The translations under genes and the position numbers were made by a program. A stretch of 6,642 nucleotides of DNA from Desulfobacterales bacterium (GTDB taxonomy: Bacteria; Desulfobacterota; Desulfobacteria; Desulfobacterales; Desulfobacteraceae). Location of the stretch: NCBI GenBank assembly GCA_022361095.1, contig JAKSBO010000488.1, positions 1 through 6,642 of the forward strand. Direction: 5' to 3'. Positions 1 through 6,463 of this stretch are shown piece after piece. Numbering within the stretch: the stretch's first letter is position 1; the number at the start of each line of letters is the position of its first letter. Below the pieces are notes generated by a model that saw only the letters and a list, made by a program, of their open reading frames with translations, made no database searches and was not told the origin of the DNA.

Positions 1-3
1 AAG

Positions 4-525
4 ATGTTTTTTAAAATCATAGATACCATCAGTGAAACCACAGGCCGGCTGATCTCCTGTCTGGTCATCATACTGACCCTGATTTTAAGTTATGAGATCG
101 TGGCCCGTTATGTATTTGGTGCCCCCACCAAATGGGTATTTGACACAAGCTATATGCTTGGCGGCACCTTTTTTCTTATGGGTGAGGCATTCACCTTGAA
201 GCGCAAACAGCATGTGCGCATTGACATCCTCTACGGACGGTTTTCCAAAAGAGCCCGGGCCGCCATTGATGTTTTTTTCTATCTGGTGCTGTTCCTGCCT
301 TTGTGGATCGGTATTTTGTATGCATTGATTCCCTACGTGGCATTTTCCTGGGAAATGGGTGAAAAATCCATGCAGGGATACTGGCAGCCGGTGATCTACC
401 CGTTTAAAACGGTGATGCCCATCGGCGTGGGACTCTTTTTGCTCCAGGGCATTGCGGAGTTCTGCCGCAGCCTCCTGACCCTAATCAAGGGCGAAGATGC
501 CTTAAGCCGGGCCAAGGAGGCATAA
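4..525 (+). CDS. dctQ: TRAP transporter small permease subunit (DctQ-like)
   Basis: This is the small integral-membrane subunit of a tripartite ATP-independent periplasmic (TRAP) transporter, which with the large subunit uses an ion gradient to import an organic acid delivered by a periplasmic binding protein. The 173 residues show the usual four membrane segments (about 15-38, 45-64, 89-111, 133-153). The family signature HVRIDIL at 70-76, after the second segment, is followed by a basic stretch rich in Arg and Lys. Length is normal for the family. It resembles the mannitol/chloroaromatic (FcbT2-like) subgroup by recollection. Only three bases precede the ATG, so the ribosome site is outside the window and an earlier start cannot be excluded. 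The stop lies 3 nt before the large-permease gene. The binding-protein gene is expected just upstream. The substrate is inferred from the downstream lut genes, not from this protein. Confidence 0.93.
   Translation: MFFKIIDTISETTGRLISCLVIILTLILSYEIVARYVFGAPTKWVFDTSYMLGGTFFLMGEAFTLKRKQHVRIDILYGRFSKRARAAIDVFFYLVLFLPLWIGILYALIPYVAFSWEMGEKSMQGYWQPVIYPFKTVMPIGVGLFLLQGIAEFCRSLLTLIKGEDALSRAKEA
514..520 (+). promoter_or_regulatory. Ribosome binding site of the TRAP large permease gene
   Basis: AAGGAGG lies inside the last codons of dctQ, 8 nt before the ATG at 529. It is a near-perfect Shine-Dalgarno sequence. It fixes the start at 529 rather than at the second in-frame ATG (541), and indicates coupled translation of the two permease subunits. 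Confidence 0.8.
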
Positions 526-528
526 CCC

Positions 529-1860
529 ATGGATGCATTCATGACACCTGAAATTCTGGTTCTTCTGATGTTCGGCACCCTGTTTGCCGGCATCTTTTTA
601 GGGTTCCCCACCGCCTTTGTCCTGGGGGGCGTGGCCATGCTCTTCGGTTTTGTGGACATGGGGCCCGATATTTTCGGGCTGTTCATCACCCGCCTGTTTG
701 GTTTGATGAAAAACTATACGCTCCTGGCGGTCCCCCTGTTTTTATTCATGGGGGTATTTATGGAAAAATCCGGGGTGGCCCAGCGGCTGTTCCAGGCCAT
801 GCACCTTTTATGGGGCGGCATGCGCGGCGGCCTTGGTATCAGCACCATTGCCATCTCTGCGTTGTTTGCAGCCGCCACAGGCGTGGTCGGGGCATCCGAA
901 GTCACCATCGGGCTGATGGCCCTGCCGGCTATGTTCTCCAAATCCTATGATAAATCCCTGGCCTGCGGCAGTGTGTGTGCTGGCGGCACATTGGGCATTC
1001 TGATTCCGCCCAGCATCATGATCATCCTTTACGGACCCATTGCACGGATTTCGGTGGGCAAGCTTTTCCTGGGCACCCTGGTGCCGGGCATCCTCCTGGC
1101 TGTGCTCTATATGCTTTACATCGCCATCCGATGCTATTTCAGGCCCCAGGACGGACCACCCATGCCCAAGGAAGAGCGTAATGTGCCGGTGTCCGGAAAA
1201 CTGTGGCTTTTGACCACTTCGGTGCTGCCCCCGGCCATGCTGATTTTTGCGGTGCTGGGATCCATATTTTTCGGCATTGCCGCAGTCACCGAAGCCGCTG
1301 CGGTGGGTGTTGTGGCAAGTATCATCCTGGCCGCCTGTTACCGGCAGCTTACCTATACCACCTTAAAAGAGGCCTGTATCCAGACGTTGACCATCACCTC
1401 AATGATCCTGATGATCGCCATTGGTGCGGCATTCTTCTCTTCGGTCTTTGTGGCTTTGGGTGGAGATGATGTGATCTCAAGTCTGTTTTTGAACCTGCCC
1501 TTCGGTAAATGGGGTATTTTGATCACCATCATGCTGCTGCTGGTGGTGGTGGGCATGTTCATCGACTGGATGGGGATTGTCTTCATTATCGTGCCGCTGA
1601 TCTCCCCCATCGGCCTGGAGCTGGGATTTGACCCCATCTGGTTTGCCGTCATGGTTATGGTAAACCTGCAGATCTCCTTTCTGACGCCGCCGTTTGCCTA
1701 TTCCATTTTCTACCTGAAAGGGATCACGCCGCCGGATGTAAAAACAACGGATATTTACAAAGGCGTGCTGCCCTTTGTGGGGCTTCAGATCCTTGCCCTG
1801 CTTTTATGTGCGGCATTTCCTTTTTTGATCACCTGGCTGCCTGCCCACCTGATTAATTAG
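529..1860 (+). CDS. dctM: TRAP transporter large permease subunit (DctM-like)
   Basis: This is the large, transport-catalysing membrane subunit of the TRAP system. The 443 residues are almost wholly hydrophobic, with about 12-13 membrane segments, as expected for the DctM family. Conserved elements are visible: the NYTLLAVPLFLFMG stretch near residues 62-75, GVVGASEVTIGLMALP near 118-133, the hallmark GGTLGILIPPS at 152-162, and a second-half counterpart LTPPF at 385-389. The two proline-rich re-entrant motifs match the two-fold pseudo-symmetry known for this family. A strong ribosome site precedes it and the small subunit lies 3 nt upstream. The 53 nt to lutA contain no hairpin or T-run, so transcription probably continues into the lactate genes. 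It is most like the FcbT3 (mannitol/chloroaromatic) subgroup by recollection. Substrate is not readable from the sequence; lactate or another 2-hydroxy acid is the contextual inference. Confidence 0.95.
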   Translation: MDAFMTPEILVLLMFGTLFAGIFLGFPTAFVLGGVAMLFGFVDMGPDIFGLFITRLFGLMKNYTLLAVPLFLFMGVFMEKSGVAQRLFQAMHLLWGGMRGGLGISTIAISALFAAATGVVGASEVTIGLMALPAMFSKSYDKSLACGSVCAGGTLGILIPPSIMIILYGPIARISVGKLFLGTLVPGILLAVLYMLYIAIRCYFRPQDGPPMPKEERNVPVSGKLWLLTTSVLPPAMLIFAVLGSIFFGIAAVTEAAAVGVVASIILAACYRQLTYTTLKEACIQTLTITSMILMIAIGAAFFSSVFVALGGDDVISSLFLNLPFGKWGILITIMLLLVVVGMFIDWMGIVFIIVPLISPIGLELGFDPIWFAVMVMVNLQISFLTPPFAYSIFYLKGITPPDVKTTDIYKGVLPFVGLQILALLLCAAFPFLITWLPAHLIN

Positions 1861-1900
1861 AATTTAAAAAAGATAAGCAGGCCAACTAAATTAGATATTT

Positions 1901-1906
1901 AAGGAT
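1901..1906 (+). promoter_or_regulatory. Probable ribosome binding site of lutA
   Basis: AAGGAT lies 7 nt before the ATG at 1914 in an AT-rich 53-nt spacer (1861-1913). It is a modest Shine-Dalgarno match and the only purine-rich candidate there. The spacer shows no convincing -35/-10 pair and no terminator, which supports read-through from dctM. Confidence 0.6.
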
Positions 1907-1913
1907 TTATTAA

Positions 1914-2651
1914 ATGGCACATGCAACTTTATTTATCCAGTGCATTGTGGACGGCATGTATCCGGAAGTGGGGGAAGCCATGGTCCGGCTTTTTCAGCGC
2001 CTGGGCATCACCATGGATTACCCGGAAAACCAGACCTGCTGCGGCCAGCCCTCGTTCAACTCCGGATACCGCAAAGAAGCGGCTAAGGCAGCCAGGCACT
2101 ATATTGAGACCTTTGAGAACAAAGGCACCATTGTCTGCCCGTCGGGCTCCTGTGTTGCCATGGTCCGCAACCACTATCCCGAATTGTTCGAAGACGAACC
2201 CGGATGGCGGAAAAGGGCCGAACATGTCGGCAAACGGACCTTTGAACTCACCGAGTACCTGGTGGATGTTTTAGGGATTAAAGATACCGGCGCCTATTTT
2301 AACGGCAAGGTGACCTACCACGACTCCTGTCATCTCAACCGCCACCTCGGGGTCGCATCCCAGCCCCGGGAGCTGATCGGCCGGGTGAACGGCTTAACCT
2401 TTGTTGAGATGAAAAATTCGGATAAATGCTGCGGGTTCGGCGGCGCATTTTCAACCAAGTACCCTGACATTTCCACAGCCATGGTCAAAGACAAAGTTCA
2501 AAATATTCTGGATTCAGGGGCGGATGCCGTGGTGGGCTGCGACATGGGGTGTCTGATGAATATCCAGGGGTATCTTCACCGCCATAATTATCCGGTTAAG
2601 GTGATGCACATTGCCCAGCTTCTGGCCGGTGAGAAAGGAGATGCCGCATGA
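1914..2651 (+). CDS. lutA: Lactate utilization protein LutA (CCG-domain iron-sulfur subunit)
   Basis: LutA (YkgE/LldE) is the cysteine-rich subunit of the cytoplasmic LutABC complex, which oxidises L-lactate to pyruvate. The protein has 245 residues, normal for the family, and two copies of the cysteine-rich CCG domain. The first has C10, then TCCGQP with C42-C43-G44, then C75 and C80. The second has HDSCH with C139, then KCCGFGG with C172-C173-G174, then C209 and C213. These paired CCG motifs are the type that, in related heterodisulfide-reductase and succinate-reductase subunits, bind an unusual iron-sulfur cluster. The closing VKVMHIAQLL segment is also typical of LutA. There is no signal peptide or membrane segment, despite a hydrophobic start. 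The last four bases overlap the lutB start (ATGA), implying translational coupling. Glycolate-oxidase GlcF and other CCG proteins are alternatives, but the lutB-lutC context decides. Confidence 0.95.
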   Translation: MAHATLFIQCIVDGMYPEVGEAMVRLFQRLGITMDYPENQTCCGQPSFNSGYRKEAAKAARHYIETFENKGTIVCPSGSCVAMVRNHYPELFEDEPGWRKRAEHVGKRTFELTEYLVDVLGIKDTGAYFNGKVTYHDSCHLNRHLGVASQPRELIGRVNGLTFVEMKNSDKCCGFGGAFSTKYPDISTAMVKDKVQNILDSGADAVVGCDMGCLMNIQGYLHRHNYPVKVMHIAQLLAGEKGDAA

Positions 2652-4099
2652 GCGATGAGATTTTAACGGATAAATATGTTGAAAATGCAGTCAAGGCCAT
2701 TCATGACAACTTCCTGCCCAAAGCGATGGAAAAAATGCAGTCCGGCCTGGCCAAAGCCACCCAGGCATCCTACCAAAATCTGGACGAGGGGCCTGAACTG
2801 CGTATGAGGGCCCACGACATCCGGGAAAAAACCATCAATAACCTGGATGTGGTCCTCACCCAACTGGCTGCCAAGGTGCGTGAAAACGGCGGCAAGGTCT
2901 ATTTTGCCAAGACCGCCGACGAGGCTGTTAAGTATACCCTGGATGTGGCCAAACGGCACAATGTCAAACAGGTGGTGAAAGGCAAGTCCATGGTCTCCGA
3001 GGAGATCAGCCTTAACCCGGCTTTAGAGGCCCGGGGCATTGAGGTCAATGAGACCGATCTTGGCGAGTACATTATCCAGTTGGCCGGAGAAAAACCCTCC
3101 CACATTATTGCCCCTGCCATTCACAAGACAAGGGAGCAGGTGGGCCGGCTTTTTTCTGAAAAACTGGGCGTTGCCTATACCGACGATCCCCCCACGCTCA
3201 CCCGGATCGCCAGAGAGGCCCTGCGCGACAAGTTCCTCCAGGCGGACATGGGCATCTCCGGGTGCAACCTTGCCTGTGCGGAAACCGGGCATATGACGGT
3301 GGTCTCCAACGAAGGCAATATCCGCATGTCCACCACACTGCCCAAGGTTCATGTGGCCATCATGGGCATGGAGCGGGTGGTGCCCAATCTGGAAGACCAC
3401 GATATCCTTTTCCGGCTGCTCTCCCGGGGCGCTGCAGCCCAGAAGCTGGGCGGCTGCGTTTCCTACATCGGCGGTCCGGGCGGCCCTGATTTTCCCGACG
3501 GCCCCCGGGAGTTTCACCTGGTGATTCTGGACAACGGCAGAAGCCGGATTCTGGCGGACCCTAAATTCCGTGAAATTTTGTGCTGTATCCGCTGTTCTGC
3601 CTGCCTGAATGCCTGTCCCGTGTACGGAAAAATTGGCGGACATGCCTATGGTGCCACCTATTGCGGTCCCATCGGTGCCGTGCTCACCCCCCTGATGGTG
3701 GGCATGAACAAGGCAAAGGATCTGTGTCTGGGTGAGCCCCTGTGCGGTGCATGCCGGCAGGCCTGTTCCGTGAACATCAATCTGCCCCGTATGCTTTTGG
3801 AACTTCGGTACCGTCTGGCCTATGGGGATGATGACTGGCAGACCAGACAGGTCAGCCCCATGGAAAAGACCCTCCACCAGGCCTGGGCGTTTCTGGCAGG
3901 GCACCCCGCACTCTACCGCGCCTTTTTAAAAGCCGGTGCCGTGGGCCAGAAAATTTTTCCAAGGTCCAAGGGCATGATCCGCACGATGCCCGGCCCAGGT
4001 GCCGGATGGACCCGGGACAGGGACATCAAGCCCCTTGCCGATACCCCGTTCCGCGAGCGGTTTAAAATGCTTTCTACAAAAAAGTCTGATAGGGGATAA
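2648..4099 (+). CDS. lutB: Lactate utilization protein LutB (LUD domain plus two 4Fe-4S motifs)
   Basis: LutB (YkgF/LldF) is the central electron-transfer subunit of the lactate-oxidising complex. The 483 residues divide into an N-terminal LUD (DUF162) domain to about residue 300, a ferredoxin-like segment at about 310-376, and a C-terminal helical tail of the LutB type. LUD hallmarks are AETGHMTVVSNEGNIRMSTTLP (from about 211) and FHLVILDNGRS. The first cluster motif is C313, C316, C319, C323-P. The second is C366, C369, C373, followed by Ser374 where Pro is usual. Extra cysteines occur at 206, 210 and 270 in the LUD domain and at 312, 339 and 360 around the clusters; family members I recall usually carry other residues at several of these sites. 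AAAGGAG at 2634-2640 supports the start at 2648, inside the lutA stop. Length is as expected and there is no frameshift. Confidence 0.95.
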   Translation: MSDEILTDKYVENAVKAIHDNFLPKAMEKMQSGLAKATQASYQNLDEGPELRMRAHDIREKTINNLDVVLTQLAAKVRENGGKVYFAKTADEAVKYTLDVAKRHNVKQVVKGKSMVSEEISLNPALEARGIEVNETDLGEYIIQLAGEKPSHIIAPAIHKTREQVGRLFSEKLGVAYTDDPPTLTRIAREALRDKFLQADMGISGCNLACAETGHMTVVSNEGNIRMSTTLPKVHVAIMGMERVVPNLEDHDILFRLLSRGAAAQKLGGCVSYIGGPGGPDFPDGPREFHLVILDNGRSRILADPKFREILCCIRCSACLNACPVYGKIGGHAYGATYCGPIGAVLTPLMVGMNKAKDLCLGEPLCGACRQACSVNINLPRMLLELRYRLAYGDDDWQTRQVSPMEKTLHQAWAFLAGHPALYRAFLKAGAVGQKIFPRSKGMIRTMPGPGAGWTRDRDIKPLADTPFRERFKMLSTKKSDRG

Positions 4100-4102
4100 G
4101 AT

Positions 4103-4894
4103 ATGCCGAACCATACCAATGAGACCCAGTTTATTAATGATATCCGTGCCGCGTTAGGTATCCGTGCCGGTAACTCGGATTCACGGAAAAAAGAGATTTT
4201 TACAGATCCGGCACAACCGCCCCAAGCACAGAAAATACTGCTTGAAACCATTGGCGCGCGGCAGGACAACGACCAGATGGCCCTGCTTGACAGGCTGGCA
4301 AGGGAAGCGGTGCCCTTGAACCTTAAGGTCATCCCCCTGAAAAATGAGGCTGAGGTTGCCAAAGCCATTGCTGATCTCGTGGCCGACACCGCCCCTGAGT
4401 GGGGAGACAAAAAAAGTGTTGTGCAGTGGGATCATCCCATGATCAAGAAACTGGCCCTTGAATCGACACTCAAAGACCGGAATGTGCCGGTGTATACGGC
4501 AGCCTTTGACGGCAGTGAGACGACGGACAATCAAAAAAAATTGAAACGGGAACAGATCCGGGAGCAGGTCATACAATCATATATCGGTGTGACATCCGCC
4601 GATTTTTGCCTGGCCGATACCGCCACCCTGGTGATGCGTTCCCGCCCGGCAGAGGCCCGTTCCGTTTCACTTCTGCCCTCCATCCACGTGGCTGTGATTA
4701 GAAAAGAGCAGATTCTGTCTGACATGAAAGAGCTTTATGCGTTGCTAAAATATGATCCCGACACAAGGGGAGAGGGGCTTCCCCACCACATGGTCATGAT
4801 CTCCGGCCCCAGCAAGACCGCAGACATTGAGCTTGTGATGGTACACGGCGCCCATGGGCCCCGCGCCCTTTATCTCTACGTGATCACCGGCTGA
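4103..4894 (+). CDS. lutC: Lactate utilization protein LutC (LUD domain)
   Basis: LutC (YkgG/LldG) is the third subunit of the lactate-oxidising complex, and consists mainly of one LUD (DUF162) domain. Its exact catalytic contribution is not settled for the family. The C-terminal half shows the family signatures: GVTSADFCLADTATLV from residue 162, SLLPSIHVAV at 189-198, and SGPSKTADIE at 234-243 followed by HGAHGPR to 254. It has 263 residues. That is slightly longer than the shortest homologues, with a charged, poorly conserved N-terminal part (about 1-100) that probably forms a helical region. AGGGG at 4091-4095, within the end of lutB, sits 7 nt before the ATG, and only 3 nt separate the two genes. 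It has no cysteine cluster; Cys169 is the only obvious cysteine. It ends with TGA followed directly by TAA, a tandem stop closing the operon. Confidence 0.93.
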   Translation: MPNHTNETQFINDIRAALGIRAGNSDSRKKEIFTDPAQPPQAQKILLETIGARQDNDQMALLDRLAREAVPLNLKVIPLKNEAEVAKAIADLVADTAPEWGDKKSVVQWDHPMIKKLALESTLKDRNVPVYTAAFDGSETTDNQKKLKREQIREQVIQSYIGVTSADFCLADTATLVMRSRPAEARSVSLLPSIHVAVIRKEQILSDMKELYALLKYDPDTRGEGLPHHMVMISGPSKTADIELVMVHGAHGPRALYLYVITG

Positions 4895-4912
4895 TAAGGG
4901 CTTTGAAAAATA

Positions 4913-4950
4913 AGGAATCCGTCCTCCCGCCAGTCTGGGGGCGGGTTCCT
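4913..4950 (+). terminator. GC-rich hairpin after lutC, possible transcript end
   Basis: CCCGCC (4926-4931) and GGCGGG (4940-4945) form a 6-bp all-GC stem with an 8-nt loop. AGGAA (4913-4917) can pair with TTCCT (4946-4950) directly below it, leaving an 8-nt bulge on the left arm. It lies 19 nt after the lutC stop. No T-run follows, so it is not a standard factor-independent terminator. It could be a 3'-end stabilising structure or part of a factor-dependent stop. Confidence 0.35.
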
Positions 4951-4990
4951 GGTAAGCTTATACAACCTGAACCTTCACGGAATTGAACTA

Positions 4991-5479
4991 ATGTCACGGA
5001 AATCTATAATTTTAAGTGCTATCGTGCTTATGGGCTTATTTTTTGTTGCGGGATGGTTCAGCTACGATTGGATACTTCGCTTCGTGATCGTTAGAGCGGG
5101 GCAGCACATAACAGCTATCTCGCTGCAGGACGCATTCACTCACCGCCTGATGATGTCCCTGTCTTTATTGTCGGCGGGAGCAAGCATCGGATTCGGAACG
5201 TTGCTTTGCGGCCGGTTTTCATCGAGATTCAACTATGGACGCCGTTTGCTGATCCTGCTTCTGGTTTCAGTGGTTGCCGTCAGCGGCCGGACAGTTGTGC
5301 TGGTAAAAAAATTAGCCGCGCTTGCTAATAATTTTGCTGCACTGAACGTGAAGATTTTACCGAAAACGTCTATGCGGCTTTCCGAGGTTCCCTTATATGA
5401 AATTGGAATCTTTGGAAGTGCATGTGTCGTTGTAACGGCTGTTATTTTAGCAATATTCTTCTCTAATCAAAAGTCCTAA
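4991..5479 (+). CDS. Small four-segment membrane protein of unknown function
   Basis: I do not recognise this 162-residue protein. It has four hydrophobic segments at about 5-23, 53-73, 86-105 and 137-157. A basic stretch (R75 to R85) lies between the second and third, and a loop of about 30 residues between the third and fourth contains K106-K107 and a mildly amphipathic AALANNFAALNVK run. By the positive-inside rule, both termini and the basic loop are probably cytoplasmic. No metal-binding or catalytic motif is visible. The start at 4991 is the only ATG near the head of the frame, which opens after a TGA at 4904. The ribosome site is poor (ACGGA, 9 nt upstream). The gene is 96 nt after lutC, and sampled stretches look lower in GC than the lut genes, so it is probably not part of that operon's function. 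The continuous frame and membrane pattern argue for a real gene. Confidence 0.7.
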   Translation: MSRKSIILSAIVLMGLFFVAGWFSYDWILRFVIVRAGQHITAISLQDAFTHRLMMSLSLLSAGASIGFGTLLCGRFSSRFNYGRRLLILLLVSVVAVSGRTVVLVKKLAALANNFAALNVKILPKTSMRLSEVPLYEIGIFGSACVVVTAVILAIFFSNQKS

Positions 5480-5540
5480 CCCCCAATTTTCCAGTTTCCG
5501 GCAGATAGAAATAAGCCTGCCCGTGTTTTGAGAAAAACGA

Positions 5541-5583
5541 GCAGATCAACGGCAGCAGTGGTTTGATTCTTCAGTTGATCTGC
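5541..5583 (+). terminator. Perfect 10-bp inverted repeat, probable terminator
   Basis: GCAGATCAAC (5541-5550) is the exact reverse complement of GTTGATCTGC (5574-5583), separated by 23 nt. A-run GAAAAACGA lies just before and GTAATTTT just after, so the A- and T-runs can extend the stem past a short mismatch, as in bidirectional terminators. It lies 61 nt beyond the stop of the membrane-protein gene. The long loop and short, offset T-run make it a weak terminator by rule; a protein-binding dyad is the alternative. Confidence 0.45.
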
Positions 5584-5688
5584 GTAATTTTCAGCCGGAT
5601 GTTACCAAAACTGCCGTAGGATAAAAAAGGCCCGGGAAAAATTGCATTTTATTATGGAAAGGTTTTTTGTTTATTTTTCAGACTTTTG

Positions 5689-5718
5689 TTGACAAAAAAT
5701 GTTTTCCTGTCCTACTTA
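5689..5718 (+). promoter_or_regulatory. Candidate sigma-70 promoter for the downstream unit
   Basis: TTGACA at 5689-5694 matches the -35 consensus exactly and follows an AT-rich, T-run-rich stretch like an UP element. The -10 box is poor: TACTTA (5713-5718) with an 18-nt spacer matches at only two of six positions. If used, transcription would begin near 5725, almost on top of the ATG at 5729. That would favour the ATG at 5753 as the true start. Confidence 0.35.
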
Positions 5719-5728
5719 AATTCCCATC

Positions 5729-6463
5729 ATGTGGAATCAAAGACTCGTGCATATGGAAAAGAACAAACGCATATGGGGGATTGCCGCCGTATGCCTGATC
5801 CTTTTGCTCTGCCTTGTTCTGGTGAGTGAATGGCCCGCCAAAACCAGCCGTTCTACAAGTGTTTACCCTGATGCACCAAAGAAAGAGATTGTCGGTGAAC
5901 TTAAAATGACGGATTTCAGGGTTGGCCGTAGAAATTTTTCCCTTGCGGTTCAATCGCTTCGTGTTGAAAAGAAAAAAATGGGGTTCCTGGGCCTAGGGTT
6001 CATGAAAATAGCCATTCTGGAAGGCGTTGAGATAGATTGGTTTGAAAACGGAACACCGGGGCCGCAAAAAGAACCTGCCGGGCCGTCCGCACTTGAGGAT
6101 GCTGATCGGCTTCTCAGCCAAGTAAATAAATTAAAACAGGTGCTGCCGGGTCATATCAAGGGCGTTGAATTGACCCGTGTCAAAATAAATTTTTTCAAAG
6201 ATAAGAAAAAATTGTTCACGGCCAAAGCGGATAACGCGTTTGTCAGATCCGGCGGCCGGCTTGTTCTAAAAGGGCATGTCACAATGAAAGCAGGCAATGG
6301 CGAAACGCTGACCTGTGAAAAAGCCGTTTGGCAGATTGCCGAATGCCGCCTTGTCACTTCAAAGGCGTTCGAGCCGGATGACAAAACCCGAAGCCGCCGG
6401 GACCGGGTGCTTCAAACGAATCAAGGACTTGAAAACATTAATTTTTCAATTGAGGAGGGATAA
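5729..6463 (+). CDS. Membrane-anchored periplasmic protein, LptC/OstA-like
   Basis: The 244-residue frame begins with a single hydrophobic segment (about 15-33) after basic residues, giving an inner-membrane anchor with the rest in the periplasm. The periplasmic part looks like two beta-rich blocks. The first is about 48-106; the second, about 143-210, includes GRLVLKGHVTMKAGNGETLT and KAVWQI. A Pro/Gly-rich linker (107-120) and a helix (about 121-140) join them. The alternating strands ending in the G-x-L-x-L-x-G-x-V and A-x-W pattern recall LptC and OstA/LptA jellyroll proteins, which carry lipopolysaccharide across the periplasm. The match is by general pattern, so another role is possible. 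Two starts compete: ATG 5729 and ATG 5753 (MEKNKRIW), neither with a good ribosome site; a stop at 5717 closes the frame upstream. The second gives a more typical anchor. The stop directly abuts the next ATG. Confidence 0.75.
   Translation: MWNQRLVHMEKNKRIWGIAAVCLILLLCLVLVSEWPAKTSRSTSVYPDAPKKEIVGELKMTDFRVGRRNFSLAVQSLRVEKKKMGFLGLGFMKIAILEGVEIDWFENGTPGPQKEPAGPSALEDADRLLSQVNKLKQVLPGHIKGVELTRVKINFFKDKKKLFTAKADNAFVRSGGRLVLKGHVTMKAGNGETLTCEKAVWQIAECRLVTSKAFEPDDKTRSRRDRVLQTNQGLENINFSIEEG
6452..6459 (+). promoter_or_regulatory. Ribosome binding site of the window-end gene
   Basis: GAGGAGGG lies within the last codons of the preceding gene, 4 nt before the ATG at 6464. The strong match with tight spacing supports this start and coupled translation. 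Confidence 0.75.

Larger units (their letters stand above)
5480..5728. other. Noncoding intergenic region between two transcription units
   Basis: This 249-bp stretch holds no credible gene; the only short ATG frame (5599) stops after six codons. Its left part contains a perfect 10-bp inverted repeat. The part from about 5620 onward is strongly AT-rich with A- and T-runs, and leads into a consensus -35 box. It probably separates the end of one transcript from the start of the next. Confidence 0.6.

Noticed and set aside
1884..1901. Short AT-rich dyads (CTAAATTAG, TAAAT..ATTTA) before lutA as a regulator site
   Set aside because: The arms are only 4-5 bp in a strongly AT-rich spacer, where such matches are expected by chance. 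They match no lactate-regulator operator that I know.
3023..3904. A 293-codon open frame on the minus strand opposite lutB
   Set aside because: It lies wholly within lutB, whose domains are unmistakable. The frame's low-complexity His/Gly/Gln-rich protein is typical of an antisense shadow in GC-rich DNA, and no ribosome site supports it.
3913..4410. A 165-codon minus-strand frame across the lutB-lutC junction
   Set aside because: It overlaps two well-supported genes and its Ser/Arg-rich translation shows no family features.
4959..4964. TATACA as a -10 box for the membrane-protein gene
   Set aside because: There is no acceptable -35 sequence 16-18 nt upstream, where the DNA is G-rich.
5500..5529. 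GGCAG/CTGCC hairpin followed by TTTT as a terminator
   Set aside because: The stem is only 5 bp with a 12-nt loop, and the T-run is short and displaced. The 10-bp repeat just downstream is a better candidate.
5629..5646. GG...TTGCA resembling a sigma-54 promoter
   Set aside because: The GG-to-GC spacing is 13 nt from GG 5629 and 7-8 nt from the later GG pairs. None gives the required 10 nt.
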